Shown: in pieces, positions 53,976 through 60,940 of the stretch
Position numbering within the stretch: position 1 is the first letter of the stretch
How the letters are laid out: every line of letters starts with the position of its first letter
DNA from: Pelistega sp.
Lineage (GTDB): Bacteria > Pseudomonadota > Gammaproteobacteria > Burkholderiales > Burkholderiaceae_B
Reading direction: 5' to 3'
Assembly: GCA_030538255.1 (NCBI GenBank)
Contig: JAUNUI010000020.1
Coordinates: 1-60,940, forward strand
Length of the DNA: 60,940 nt
Made by a program: the position numbers and the translations under genes
The notes under the pieces: model-generated
The model's input: the letters and a program-made list of their open reading frames with translations, nothing else
Databases searched by the model: none
What the model was told of the DNA's origin: nothing

Positions 53976-54283
53976 TGGATCGTATTGATGTCAATATTCT
54001 TGATCGCAAATTAACCCTTGGTGTTGAAGAGGGTGGTCGCGATAAGATTCTTGCTGGGGTGGCTCATGCCGACCAATTGATGAAAAATATTAAATCTTCA
54101 TCAGCTAATCTTAGCGTTGAGCGAGTGGCGATTATGGCCAGTATCTATCTTGCTGCTGAGTTGTTAAGCATGGAATCAGGTGAGGGGCCTTTTAAGGGGC
54201 TTCAACTAGGTGATGTGCAGAATAAACTCAATGAAATAAATAGTTTGCTTGACCGTGGTATTAATGAGCTTAAAGCGGTTTAA
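53975..54283 (+). CDS. zapA: Cell division protein ZapA
   Basis: ZapA binds and bundles FtsZ at midcell. The 102-residue protein starts MDRIDVNILDRKLTLGVEEG, where family members read 'vdv.IlGr.y.l.c', and continues with an amphipathic helix (VERVAIMASIYLAAELLSME). It is coupled to the coiled-coil gene upstream. The 6S RNA gene follows after 54 bases, the classical zapA-ssrS order. Confidence 0.92.
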   Translation: MDRIDVNILDRKLTLGVEEGGRDKILAGVAHADQLMKNIKSSSANLSVERVAIMASIYLAAELLSMESGEGPFKGLQLGDVQNKLNEINSLLDRGINELKAV

Positions 54284-54290
54284 ATAAGGT

Positions 54291-54318
54291 TTTCAGATAG
54301 TGCTTTTTGTGCTATCAT
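54291..54318 (+). promoter_or_regulatory. Promoter of the 6S RNA gene
   Basis: TTTCAG (54291-54296) and TATCAT (54313-54318) are 16 bp apart and lie about 20 bases upstream of the first 6S stem. Both boxes are moderate matches. Confidence 0.6.
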
Positions 54319-54337
54319 GAGTCTAACGAATTTAGAG

Positions 54338-54523
54338 TTTTGCCCTGCTGTATTTGTGACGTGGTCATACATCTCTTACCTATGATTAATGGCACAGGCA
54401 GTCGGATTACGTGGTGGGCGTGATTGTCTTAACTGACGAACCCGAAGCTACATTGATGGCTGCCAAATTTTGAACTTTAGGGTTCGAGGTGCCGACCTTG
54501 ACGGTACGTTGCGGGGCAATTTA
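54338..54523 (+). ncRNA. ssrS: 6S RNA
   Basis: 6S RNA mimics an open promoter and sequesters sigma-70 RNA polymerase in stationary phase. The stretch has the conserved betaproteobacterial blocks: TTTTGCCCTGCTGTATTTGT at the 5' side, ACCCGAAGCT, GATGGCTGCCA, TTGAACTTTAGGGTTCGAGG, and GACCTTGACGG then TTGCGGGGCAA at the 3' side. TTGCCC near the start pairs with GGGCAA near the end to close the long rod. It sits just after zapA. The exact 5' end is estimated. Confidence 0.95.
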
Positions 54524-54528
54524 TTAGA

Positions 54529-54560
54529 AAGCGAGTTCACATGAGTGGACTCGCTTTTTT
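54529..54560 (+). terminator. Intrinsic terminator after 6S RNA
   Basis: AAAGCGAGTTCAC and GTGGACTCGCTTT form a long stem with loop ATGA, ending in TTTTTT. There is one G-U pair. Confidence 0.92.
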
Positions 54561-54904
54561 CATGTCTATTTCAGGCACGCTGCTATAGATATCGTTGTAC
54601 AGTTAGGCCATTGCGGTATGTGTATATTGCCGACTAGGGTCGAGCTGTCTATGCACGCCACTATCTATGCGCGCTGCTACCTGTGTCCTGTTCGTTAGAT
54701 CGCTGTTGTATATGTACATTACCGACTCGGTGGCGCTGACTCTGTGCGTTGCAATCTACGCTCGTTGCTATCATACGCTCTGCTCCGATAAGGCCGCATT
54801 TCTCTTAACGAAAATTAAGCATTCCATTTACACAAAGAAACACTCATTAAGCGGTTTCAGCGTTATGATTAATGCATCATTATTCTTCTTGATAGAGGGT
54901 ATTT
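54561..54904. repeat. Repeat-rich spacer between 6S RNA and the SIMPL gene
   Basis: No gene is supported. GTATRTGTAYATTRCCGACT occurs at about 54616 and 54708 (92-bp period), and CTATGCRCGC-type units repeat every 16-20 bases at about 54650-54680. The base composition is uneven, with many CG and TATG steps. The promoter of the SIMPL-domain gene should lie in the right, AT-rich part. Confidence 0.6.
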
Positions 54905-55639
54905 ATGCAACACATTTCTAAAAAATTAAGTTTAGCTTTATTAGTCAGCTCAGTCTGTTTTGGGGCGGCTTGGGCGCAAGCAAATCCTGCTGCACCCAAT
55001 CAGTCAATGGCAACCGTAGGAGAGGGTCGTATGTTGGTGAATATTAGTGCTGACGTGCAAGAGGATGTTGATGCGGATGTGGTGAGTATTACCTTAAGCA
55101 AGCAGCTTGAAGGACAAGACCAGAAAGCGCTGTCTGATGAACTGAATCAAGCCATTAATAAAGTCATTGAGATGGCGAAAAGTGATTCGGCCTTAACGGT
55201 AAAGACAGGTAATTATTCATTCTGGAGTAATACAGAGAAAGATAAAAGCTCGTGGATTGTACGAGGCGAAGTCTTCGTGACTAGCAGTGACTTTGAGAAA
55301 GTGCGTGGTCTTATCTCTCAGGTATCAGGCACGATGAACTTAGATGGGATTAACTTTAGCCTATCTGATGCGAAGCGCAAAGAAAGTGAAGCGCGCTTAA
55401 TTGCTAAGGCAGCGGATGCGTTTCGTGAACGTGCTAGTAGTGTGGCGAGCGCATTCGCCGCAAAAGACTACACGATTAAGCGTGTAAATTTACAGACGAA
55501 TCGCGTGATTGGTAATGGTGATGTGGTGTACAGAGCCGCCAAGGGTTTATCTTCCTATAGTGGCGGTGAATCCGTACAGTTATCTAGCGGTAAGGTGAGC
55601 GTTCAGGTTACGACGGAAGGCGAGATCGCTTTGCACTAA
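54905..55639 (+). CDS. Periplasmic SIMPL (DUF541) domain protein
   Basis: The 244-residue protein has a signal peptide of about 25 residues ending AWAQA and a SIMPL domain: [41 protein letters not shown], and [23 protein letters not shown] typical of the family. Related proteins are linked to oxidative stress resistance or outer-membrane assembly, but no defined biochemical role is known to me. GAGGG precedes the ATG. Its end overlaps the convergent lgt by 32 bases. Confidence 0.88.
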   Translation: MQHISKKLSLALLVSSVCFGAAWAQANPAAPNQSMATVGEGRMLVNISADVQEDVDADVVSITLSKQLEGQDQKALSDELNQAINKVIEMAKSDSALTVKTGNYSFWSNTEKDKSSWIVRGEVFVTSSDFEKVRGLISQVSGTMNLDGINFSLSDAKRKESEARLIAKAADAFRERASSVASAFAAKDYTIKRVNLQTNRVIGNGDVVYRAAKGLSSYSGGESVQLSSGKVSVQVTTEGEIALH

Positions 55640-56396
55640 TGATATAAAGCACAATGCCGGCAATAATCATGGGCAGTGATAACCACTGTCCCATGCTGAA
55701 TCCCATCGACAAGAGACCTAAGTAACCATCAGGCTCGCGAGCATATTCGGCAATAAAGCGGAAAAAACCGTAGCCAATTAGGAATACCGCACTTACCTGT
55801 CCTACAGGGCGCTTTTTACTCGAAAAAACCCACAAAATAATAAATAGCAATAAGCCTTCAAGCGCCATCTGATACAGTTGCGAAGGGTGGCGCGCCAAGT
55901 TATCCACGTGTGGAAACACCATGCCCCAAGATGAGTCGGTTGGGCGGCCCCAGAGCTCACCATTAATAAAGTTACCTAAGCGGCCAAAGGCTAGACCTAG
56001 CGGCACTAAGGGCGCACCAAAATCGGAAATTTGGAAAAAAGTTTTCTTCTCTTTGTGGCCAAACCAGAGCATTGCTAAGAGCACACCGAGTAGACCGCCA
56101 TGGAAAGACATGCCACCATCCCAGACCGAAAGAATTTGCATAGGGTTGCTGAGGTAGTAGCTCGGTTGATAAAAGAGCACATAACCGATTCGACCGCCTA
56201 AGATAACCCCTAAAATACAGTAGAACAATAAGTCTTCAAAGCGTTGTACCGTAATGTCAAAAAGCCCCTTCTTAATACGATAGCGTCCGAGCAGCCAAGC
56301 GAAGAAGAAAGCCAATAAATACATCAGACCGTACCAGTGCACTTTGATAGGGCCAAGCGCGATGGCGACGGGATCAATTTGAGGGAAGGTCATCAT
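55608..56396 (-). CDS. lgt: Prolipoprotein diacylglyceryl transferase
   Basis: Lgt transfers diacylglycerol from phosphatidylglycerol to the lipobox Cys of prolipoproteins such as Pal and the small lipoprotein of this window. The 262-residue membrane protein has [16 protein letters not shown] at the start, the catalytic-region motif [27 protein letters not shown] and the signature [17 protein letters not shown]. It has seven or so membrane segments. Confidence 0.96.
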   Translation of the reverse strand: MMTFPQIDPVAIALGPIKVHWYGLMYLLAFFFAWLLGRYRIKKGLFDITVQRFEDLLFYCILGVILGGRIGYVLFYQPSYYLSNPMQILSVWDGGMSFHGGLLGVLLAMLWFGHKEKKTFFQISDFGAPLVPLGLAFGRLGNFINGELWGRPTDSSWGMVFPHVDNLARHPSQLYQMALEGLLLFIILWVFSSKKRPVGQVSAVFLIGYGFFRFIAEYAREPDGYLGLLSMGFSMGQWLSLPMIIAGIVLYIISAKRSRLPS

Positions 56397-56561
56397 AGGT
56401 CGTCTATTTTCGCCCCAGCTTGGACGCTGAAGCTTGAGTGCTTAAAAACTAGTAGTGTATAGTAGATGGGCTAACTTATGTATCGCTTAATGTGATTTAG
56501 CGCGTATCTTGCAGTCGATAGTCGTTACAATTAATTTTTGTCCACCCGTTTACTAGCCATT

Positions 56562-56942
56562 ATGAGAATGTTGCGCGGTCGCTTTTTTCCTGCTCTATTG
56601 CTTTGTGTATCCGCTTCGGTGGGTGTAGCACATGCGGGTGAGGTGGCGCACGATATTAACCCACCCGAAGAAATCAGCGTACTGCCCTTACTCAAAGAGA
56701 AAGTCTGTATGAGCTGTCACTTAATGGATAAGAAGCGCGTTGGTCCTTCATTGCTGATGATTGCCGAGCGTTATGCCGAGCAGGGTGAAGACTTTATACC
56801 CGTACTTGCTGAGCGTATTATTACTGGGGGAAAAGGGCATTGGGGACCCTTGGTGATGCCGGCACAAAACAAAGTCAGCCAAGAAGAAGCGCAGATGATG
56901 GCGCGTTGGATACTCTCATTGGAGCCAAAACTACACCGTTAA
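56562..56942 (+). CDS. Small periplasmic cytochrome c
   Basis: The 126-residue protein (from ATG 56562; a TTG at 56538 and an ATG at 56568 are alternatives, none with a strong ribosome site) has a signal peptide ending AHAGE, the haem motif Cys49-Met-Ser-Cys52-His53 and a probable axial Met99 in GPLVMPAQN. It is a monohaem class I cytochrome, similar to cytochrome c551/c552-type electron carriers. Its end overlaps the convergent PAP2-like gene by 12 bases. Confidence 0.88.
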   Translation: MRMLRGRFFPALLLCVSASVGVAHAGEVAHDINPPEEISVLPLLKEKVCMSCHLMDKKRVGPSLLMIAERYAEQGEDFIPVLAERIITGGKGHWGPLVMPAQNKVSQEEAQMMARWILSLEPKLHR

Positions 56943-57530
56943 TAACTGGTACAACACACCAGCGACACCACCAGCAAGTAAGCCCACGATAATATCAGCT
57001 ATGACATGCCGTCCTAAGCTTAAGCGAGACCAAATCAGCAATCCTGTCATCAGGATACCTAGAATCAGGGCTAGTGTATTAGGCCACATCAAAGCGGTGG
57101 CAAAAATTGCAAATGCCGTATGAAGCGATAACTTCACCCATTTACTCAGTAATAAAGCAATCAAAAAAAGAGCACCAGATAGACCTAAGGCAATGGACAT
57201 ATGTGGCCGATCAGTTAAAACCCATATGACCGTTGCACTCAGTAAGCACAGTATGGCAAGAAAGACATTCAGCGATCGGCGCTCACTTTGTGCGCTAGCA
57301 TCAATATGCGACCATCGACCAGAGCGAACTTGCAGATAACTATAGGCCATAGAGACTAGACCAAGCGCAGCGACAATAAGGACAATAATTTTAAGCTGTT
57401 GCATAGAGGCACCTTTCTGCATGGCTGCAACGATCGCAGCGATTGACAAAAAAACCAGAGGATGTCCAATAATCGAAGCCGCACGTGCAATCGTCGTGCG
57501 AATAGGCTGAGTGTTGGGTTCGGAGTCCAT
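56931..57530 (-). CDS. PAP2-like membrane protein
   Basis: The 199-residue protein has six hydrophobic segments. Its C-terminal half resembles the PAP2 acid phosphatase fold: SLHTAFAIFATALMWP where the PSGH box usually lies (the His is kept, Pro-Ser-Gly is not), and WSRLSLGRHVIADIIVG matching the SRx5HxxxD box. The first box (KxxxxxxRP) is not obvious, only TDRPHMS. It may be a lipid phosphatase or an inactive relative. Confidence 0.75.
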   Translation of the reverse strand: MDSEPNTQPIRTTIARAASIIGHPLVFLSIAAIVAAMQKGASMQQLKIIVLIVAALGLVSMAYSYLQVRSGRWSHIDASAQSERRSLNVFLAILCLLSATVIWVLTDRPHMSIALGLSGALFLIALLLSKWVKLSLHTAFAIFATALMWPNTLALILGILMTGLLIWSRLSLGRHVIADIIVGLLAGGVAGVLYQLLTV

Positions 57531-58050
57531 ATGTCATTTGATATGCTTGGTGGCGGTTGTGTTCAGAGAGCTTCATTCTTGTGCGGCTTGAGCGCCTCAA
57601 TCTTTGGCTGCTCTCTAAAGCGGTGTAGAAGTGTTGTACAGCTTCATCAGTATAACGATACTCAGCTTAAAAGTGGACATTCATTACTACGAAAGTGTAT
57701 GCTTGTTTCACAGGAAAATTTTTGCTTGAATTGGGGTGGATTTAAGGGCAAGACTAATAATTGCTCAAGTTCACCCTCTAAATTATCCCTCAGTAGCACT
57801 AGCAGTAAGTTTGCCTAAGAATTGCAAGGCATGAAAAGTATCGAACGGGTTAATATGGATAAAGTGCTTTTTGTATAAAATGAACGAGATCTTCTTGTAT
57901 GAAAGGGACTAAGCTTATGGACAAGGAACTAACGCTGCTTGTTGCAGATAAAACCACGCCCCTTATATGAGATAGGTAAGTGAATCGCTTGGGCTCGTCT
58001 TACAATAAGGCTATTAATCAATTGCCTTAAAATCGCAAGGAATGAAAATT
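57531..58050. other. Non-coding spacer upstream of the AhpD-like gene
   Basis: This 520-bp spacer shows no convincing gene. A plus-strand frame to 57818 begins inside the PAP2-like gene on the other strand and has low-complexity, Ser- and Cys-rich translation. A 23-codon frame (57899-57970) has no motif. I see no tRNA or conserved RNA. Confidence 0.4.
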
Positions 58051-58500
58051 ATGCAAAGAATTAATATTGGTAAAGCAGCGCCTAACTTATATAAGGCGCT
58101 CATCGAGTTGGATAAATTGGCTTCACAGGCTGTGACGCAAGCAGGTATTGCTGAGGGTTTTTATCACCTCTTGCTGCTACGTGCATCACAAATTAACGAA
58201 TGTGCTTTCTGTATCAGAATGCATGCCAAAGATGCCTTAAATTGTGGTGAAAGCAATGATCGCCTTGCTGTTCTACCTGCTTGGCGAGAAACCGAATACT
58301 TTAGCCAGAAAGAGCGCGCAGCCTTGGCCTTGGTGGAAGCCATGACCCTGATTGCGGAAGGACAAGTGCCCGATGCGGTGTATCAAGAAGCCACAGAGTA
58401 TCTTTCAGAAGATGAGATTGTGGCTGTTGAATGGCTATCGGTTGTGATTAATGCGTGGAACCGCGTTGGCATCTCTAGTCGTTACCCAGTTAAGCCATAG
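58051..58500 (+). CDS. AhpD/CMD-family protein
   Basis: The 149-residue protein is a small carboxymuconolactone decarboxylase/AhpD-fold protein with the redox motif NECAFCIRMHAKDA (Cys51, Cys54, His58). It is probably a thiol-dependent peroxidase partner rather than a decarboxylase. I use ATG 58051 because AAGGA is nine bases upstream; ATG 58042 lies directly against that site. msrA follows after 147 bases, and both suit oxidative stress defence. Confidence 0.85.
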   Translation: MQRINIGKAAPNLYKALIELDKLASQAVTQAGIAEGFYHLLLLRASQINECAFCIRMHAKDALNCGESNDRLAVLPAWRETEYFSQKERAALALVEAMTLIAEGQVPDAVYQEATEYLSEDEIVAVEWLSVVINAWNRVGISSRYPVKP

Positions 58501-58647
58501 TGTATTAAGATATTGAGTCAGCAAGCACTGGCTAGATACGTCTTATCTAGTGCAGTTATATGATATTAATATATTGCTTGATGATTAAAATAATTAGCAT
58601 CATTAAGAGCGTTATAGTTGAATATAGGTGGTTTTGGAGTTTAAACA

Positions 58648-59175
58648 ATGACGAAAGAATTAATTATTGGCGGTGGCTGCTTCTGGTGCACCGAGGCAGT
58701 CTTTAAACGCTTGCAAGGCGTAGTGTCTGTGCAATCAGGCTATTGCGGAGGTCATGTAGACAATCCTACCTACCGCCAAGTTTGCGAGAAAAATACCGGC
58801 CATATCGAAGTCATCCGTATCGAATACGATCCTAAGCAAATTAGTTATGAAGATTTGTTGGAAGTGCATTTTGCCACCCATGACCCCACCACCTTAGATC
58901 GCCAAGGCGCCGATGTGGGTCCACAATATGCCTCAGCGATTTTTTATGCGGATAGTGAAGAAGAGCAAAAGGCGCAGGCCGCAATTGCGAAAGCCCAAGA
59001 AGAGTTTAGCGAGCCAATCGTGACTAAGCTATTACCTGCGGCGACCTTCTGGCCCGCTGAAGACTACCATAATAATTACTTTGACTTAAATCCGAATCAA
59101 CCTTATTGCGCGGTTGTGATTAGTGAGAAAGTGCACAAGTTTATGCGTAAGTATGCGGATAAGCTTAAGGTATAA
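58648..59175 (+). CDS. msrA: Peptide methionine sulfoxide reductase MsrA
   Basis: MsrA repairs methionine-S-sulfoxide in proteins with thioredoxin. The 175-residue protein has the active site GGGCFWCTEAVF (Cys11), the repeat SGYCGGHVDNPTYRQVCEKN, HATHDPT-like FATHDPTTLDRQGADVGPQY and the C-terminal NQPYCAVVI, where the Cys is a likely resolving residue. It is cytoplasmic and has no fused MsrB. A purine-rich TTTTGGAG site precedes the ATG. Confidence 0.95.
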   Translation: MTKELIIGGGCFWCTEAVFKRLQGVVSVQSGYCGGHVDNPTYRQVCEKNTGHIEVIRIEYDPKQISYEDLLEVHFATHDPTTLDRQGADVGPQYASAIFYADSEEEQKAQAAIAKAQEEFSEPIVTKLLPAATFWPAEDYHNNYFDLNPNQPYCAVVISEKVHKFMRKYADKLKV

Positions 59176-59372
59176 GGCACAATCGATGAATAATTGGGGC
59201 TCTGCCTTCTTTAAAGCACGAGCCCATTGTTTAATTGTTTCGCCAAAACCTTTTTCATTATTGCTGACACTGTGGTGAGTGAATCCTTAAACGATAATGC
59301 CGTTTAGGTAAGTCTCTTATTCTTAGTAAAAACAAGTTGCTAGAGGTACGGTCTCCACCATGACTTAACGTG

Positions 59373-59470
59373 GGCCTTTAATTAAATAGTAAAGAAATGG
59401 GGAGGCTCTTCCGTATCCACCTCAGGTGTCTTAAGGTAGGCCTTTATTTAATTAAGCAGTAAGGAAATGG
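59373..59470 (-). repeat. Echo of the lysE-like gene 3' end (about 66-70 bp apart)
   Basis: GGCCTTTAATTAAATAGTAA at 59373 and GGCCTTTATTTAATTAAGCA at 59439 begin two related 28-32 bp blocks, both ending GAAATGG. On the minus strand the right copy is the real gene end (Ile-Ser-Leu-Leu-Leu-Asn-stop). The left copy, downstream, still reads Ile-Ser-Leu-Leu-Phe-Asn-stop. Confidence 0.85.
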
Positions 59471-60056
59471 CAATTGAGAACATGACAATAAAGATTAAAA
59501 AGTCGAGGATCTGCCATGAGCGTGGTTTCTTGAAAAAAGGCTGTAGTAAACGGGCACCATAGCCCAGCGAAAAGAAAAAGACCGCAGAAGCGAGAGCGGC
59601 ACCTATAAAGAAAGCAAGCCCCTGCCCAGGATATTTTGTTGATACCGAGCCAATTAATAATAAGGTGTCGAGATAGACATGTGGATTGAGCCAGGTAAGC
59701 GCTAAAGTAATCAGAAGTGTTTTCTTAAGGCTTTTCCCAGGGCTAGCTTCTGGACTCGCTTGTAAACTCGCGCCGCCGCGTAGAGCACTGCGCAAATGCA
59801 TAAAACCATAGGTGAATAAAAAAGCCGCGCCGGCATAGCGAATGATATCTAATAATATAGGCGACTGATTTAAGACGAGACTAAAACCCGAAACACCAAT
59901 ACCAATGAGGGTGGCATCAGAAATAGCACAAGTCAGGCATACCCAGAAGACATGCTCTTCTTTAAGACCTTGGCGCAGCACGAAGGCGTTCTGTGAGCCA
60001 ATTGCGAGAATTAGGGAAAAAGAAAGTAAAAAACCAGAGAAAAAAGCGGTAGACAT
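59448..60056 (-). CDS. LysE/ArgO-family amino-acid exporter
   Basis: The inner-membrane exporter has the family start LSFSLILAIGSQNAFVLRQGL and TWLNPHVYLDTLLLIGSV, matching the lysine/arginine exporter branch (LysE, ArgO). It has six membrane segments. The ATG at 60056 gives 202 residues, the usual length; the longer frame to 60176 adds a 40-residue polar N-terminus. The substrate is inferred from family only. No lysG/argP regulator is next to it here. Confidence 0.88.
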   Translation of the reverse strand: MSTAFFSGFLLSFSLILAIGSQNAFVLRQGLKEEHVFWVCLTCAISDATLIGIGVSGFSLVLNQSPILLDIIRYAGAAFLFTYGFMHLRSALRGGASLQASPEASPGKSLKKTLLITLALTWLNPHVYLDTLLLIGSVSTKYPGQGLAFFIGAALASAVFFFSLGYGARLLQPFFKKPRSWQILDFLIFIVMFSIAISLLLN

Positions 60057-60161
60057 ATACGTAGGTAAGTGAAGACTTAGTGAATTGTTATTTTGTAAGT
60101 AAATATGCTTAGGTGATTGAGTGTATAGCATCTTAGTGAAATTAGCTAAGGCATATTCAGT

Positions 60162-60249
60162 AATATCTGTATGCATAAGGAATAGGAGTCACTCGGGCAG
60201 GGCAATTCACGTTAATGATCGCAATATCGGTATGCATGAAGAATAGGAG
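60162..60249 (-). repeat. Direct repeat upstream of the lysE-like gene (61-bp period)
   Basis: AATATCTGTATGCATAAGGA at 60162 and AATATCGGTATGCATGAAGA at 60223 begin 27-bp blocks ending AATAGGAG, with three differences. They lie 106-193 bases ahead of the gene start, in its promoter region, and contain the palindrome ATGCAT. Confidence 0.85.
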
Positions 60250-60743
60250 GCGTTATGCCGTTAGGGCAGCTACCTATTCAGATGGGGTGAGAGCATAGGT
60301 AGAAGAGAGTGGGATAAGTGATCGGTCACTATAGGGGAGTGGTAAATAGATAATCGTAGATCTAAGCTGAGAGTTATGGCTGCGGGCTAAGGAAGCGTGT
60401 GAGAGTTGAGTGGATTAAGTAGAGACTAAGGGTAGAGATTTAGGGTGGATTAAGATGATTTGAAATTGATGCCTGGTTTTAATAGCAAATTGAGAAGGAT
60501 GGGTTTTGTTGCAAAATAGCAACCAAGCTGAAAAATGGTAAAAGAAGAGCATAAAGGGCTAAATAACAACAGATTTACTTAAGTATGTGCGGCTCATCTA
60601 TAGGTGAAGTCATAAGACGAGGCGGTGGATATAAGTTGAGTTATAGATATAAGGGGAAAAACGGATTTTGTAGAACTGTGACATATATGACACAAAATAA
60701 ACAACAATTATTAAATTAAGTTTAGTATAATTAAATCATCGAC
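60250..60743. other. Non-coding spacer near the window end
   Basis: No gene is supported. The left part (60290-60450) is made of GA-rich, repeat-like sequence (AGAGTG, GGATTAAG units). The right part has a near-palindrome TGTGACATATATGACACA at about 60677 and an AT-rich stretch 60695-60740 that could hold a promoter or recombination site. Confidence 0.4.
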
Positions 60744-60827
60744 TTAAGTCTGTTTTTGCACACAATAGCAGGCTTTCTTTAAAGTTTTTGCATCGAAAGA
60801 CTTGCCAAGTCCGAAGAACTCAGTCAT
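60744..60827 (-). CDS. Possible 27-residue peptide, coupled to the upstream frame
   Basis: On the minus strand an ATG at 60825-60827 overlaps the stop of the preceding frame (ATGACTGA) and opens MTEFFGLGKSFDAKTLKKAC and seven more residues before TAA. The tight overlap suggests translational coupling, as seen in compact phage or plasmid gene arrays. I do not recognise the sequence. Confidence 0.35.
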   Translation of the reverse strand: MTEFFGLGKSFDAKTLKKACYCVQKQT

Positions 60828-60940
60828 AATTCAAATCTTTCGCGGTCACCGCAACGCCAACAAGGCCAAGCGCAGTCAGTGAAAGCAAGTCGTTCAGTAG
60901 GTAGTGAATCTCGTTGAGATCGGTTACTGAAAGCCAAGCA
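60820..60940 (-). CDS. 3' end of a small hydrophobic protein (runs off window)
   Basis: The minus strand is open from the window edge for 39 codons to TGA at 60820-60822. The peptide AWLSVTDLNEIHYLLNDLLS continues with a hydrophobic segment (LTALGLVGVAVTA) and ends KDLNYD. It looks like a single-span membrane protein. Small hydrophobic proteins in overlapping order occur in filamentous prophages, but this is only a suggestion because the start is outside the window. Confidence 0.45.
   Translation of the reverse strand, partial: AWLSVTDLNEIHYLLNDLLSLTALGLVGVAVTAKDLNYD

Noticed and set aside
57462-57818. 118-codon plus-strand frame
   Set aside because: It begins antisense to the PAP2-like gene, has no ribosome site and gives a Ser/Cys-rich, featureless translation.
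57899-57970. 23-codon frame MKGTKLMDKELTLL...
   Set aside because: There is no support beyond start and stop, and no lipobox, membrane segment or coupling.
60690-60735. dif-like XerCD site
   Set aside because: An AT-rich stretch ends in TTAAAT like the XerD arm, but the two arms and the 6-bp centre do not match convincingly.

Overview
The window reads as a chromosomal segment of a low- to mid-GC betaproteobacterium, most like the Alcaligenaceae (an Oligella-like organism is my best guess; this is inference from gene content, not a database match). Supporting signs are the zapA-6S RNA neighbourhood with a beta-type 6S RNA, a ribBA gene with a degenerate RibA half, tripartite tricarboxylate (Tct/Bug) transporters with a TctDE-like two-component system, many organic- and amino-acid uptake genes, and a CIRCE-controlled groESL operon.

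Layout. 1-455: the 5' part of a tnpB gene and the left end of its IS200/IS605-type element. 0.6-9.1 kb: marR-glpD, ribBA, ribH-nusB, thiL-pgpA-pncC and convergent dgkA-pyrF. 9.4-11.7 kb: groES-groEL. 12-13.5 kb: a 46-residue lipoprotein and an esterase/PHB-depolymerase-like protein. 13.6-18.5 kb: a complete branched-chain amino-acid type ABC importer. 18.7-20.9 kb: an unknown membrane protein and an orphan polar amino-acid binding protein. 21-32.4 kb: an AT-rich acyl-CoA catabolic cluster (Bug-type binding protein, two family III CoA-transferases, GntR/FCD regulator, crotonase, acyl-CoA dehydrogenase, acyl-CoA ligase, MaoC hydratase, CitE-like lyase, SDR). 33.5-40.5 kb: AbrB-type membrane protein, tctCBA and tctDE. 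40.9-42.5 kb: copper chaperone and alpha/beta hydrolase. 42.6-48.1 kb: the Tol-Pal operon. 48.1-60 kb: proS, rppH, mnmE, a beta-hydroxyacid dehydrogenase, a zapB-like gene, zapA, 6S RNA, a SIMPL protein, lgt, cytochrome c, PAP2-like, AhpD-like, msrA and a LysE/ArgO exporter. The last 200 bases hold two small, possibly coupled reading frames on the minus strand.

How the genes work together. The 21-32 kb cluster looks like one regulon. A palindromic ATGCAT-centred motif, including three exact copies of one 17-bp sequence, overlaps the -10 box of four candidate promoters, and a fifth, weaker copy lies upstream of the GntR gene. The enzymes fit activation, oxidation, hydration and cleavage of a small, probably branched acid (an itaconate, mesaconate or methylsuccinate type route is one possibility).

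The most unusual signal is genome style rather than a gene. At least six gene boundaries (glpD, ribBA, livM/livG, livG/livF, rppH, mnmE, lysE) are followed by an imperfect copy of themselves 18-75 bp away, often keeping the last codons and stop codon, or the stop/start junction. Other intergenic spacers here are also built of degenerate short tandem repeats. I call these gene-boundary echoes.
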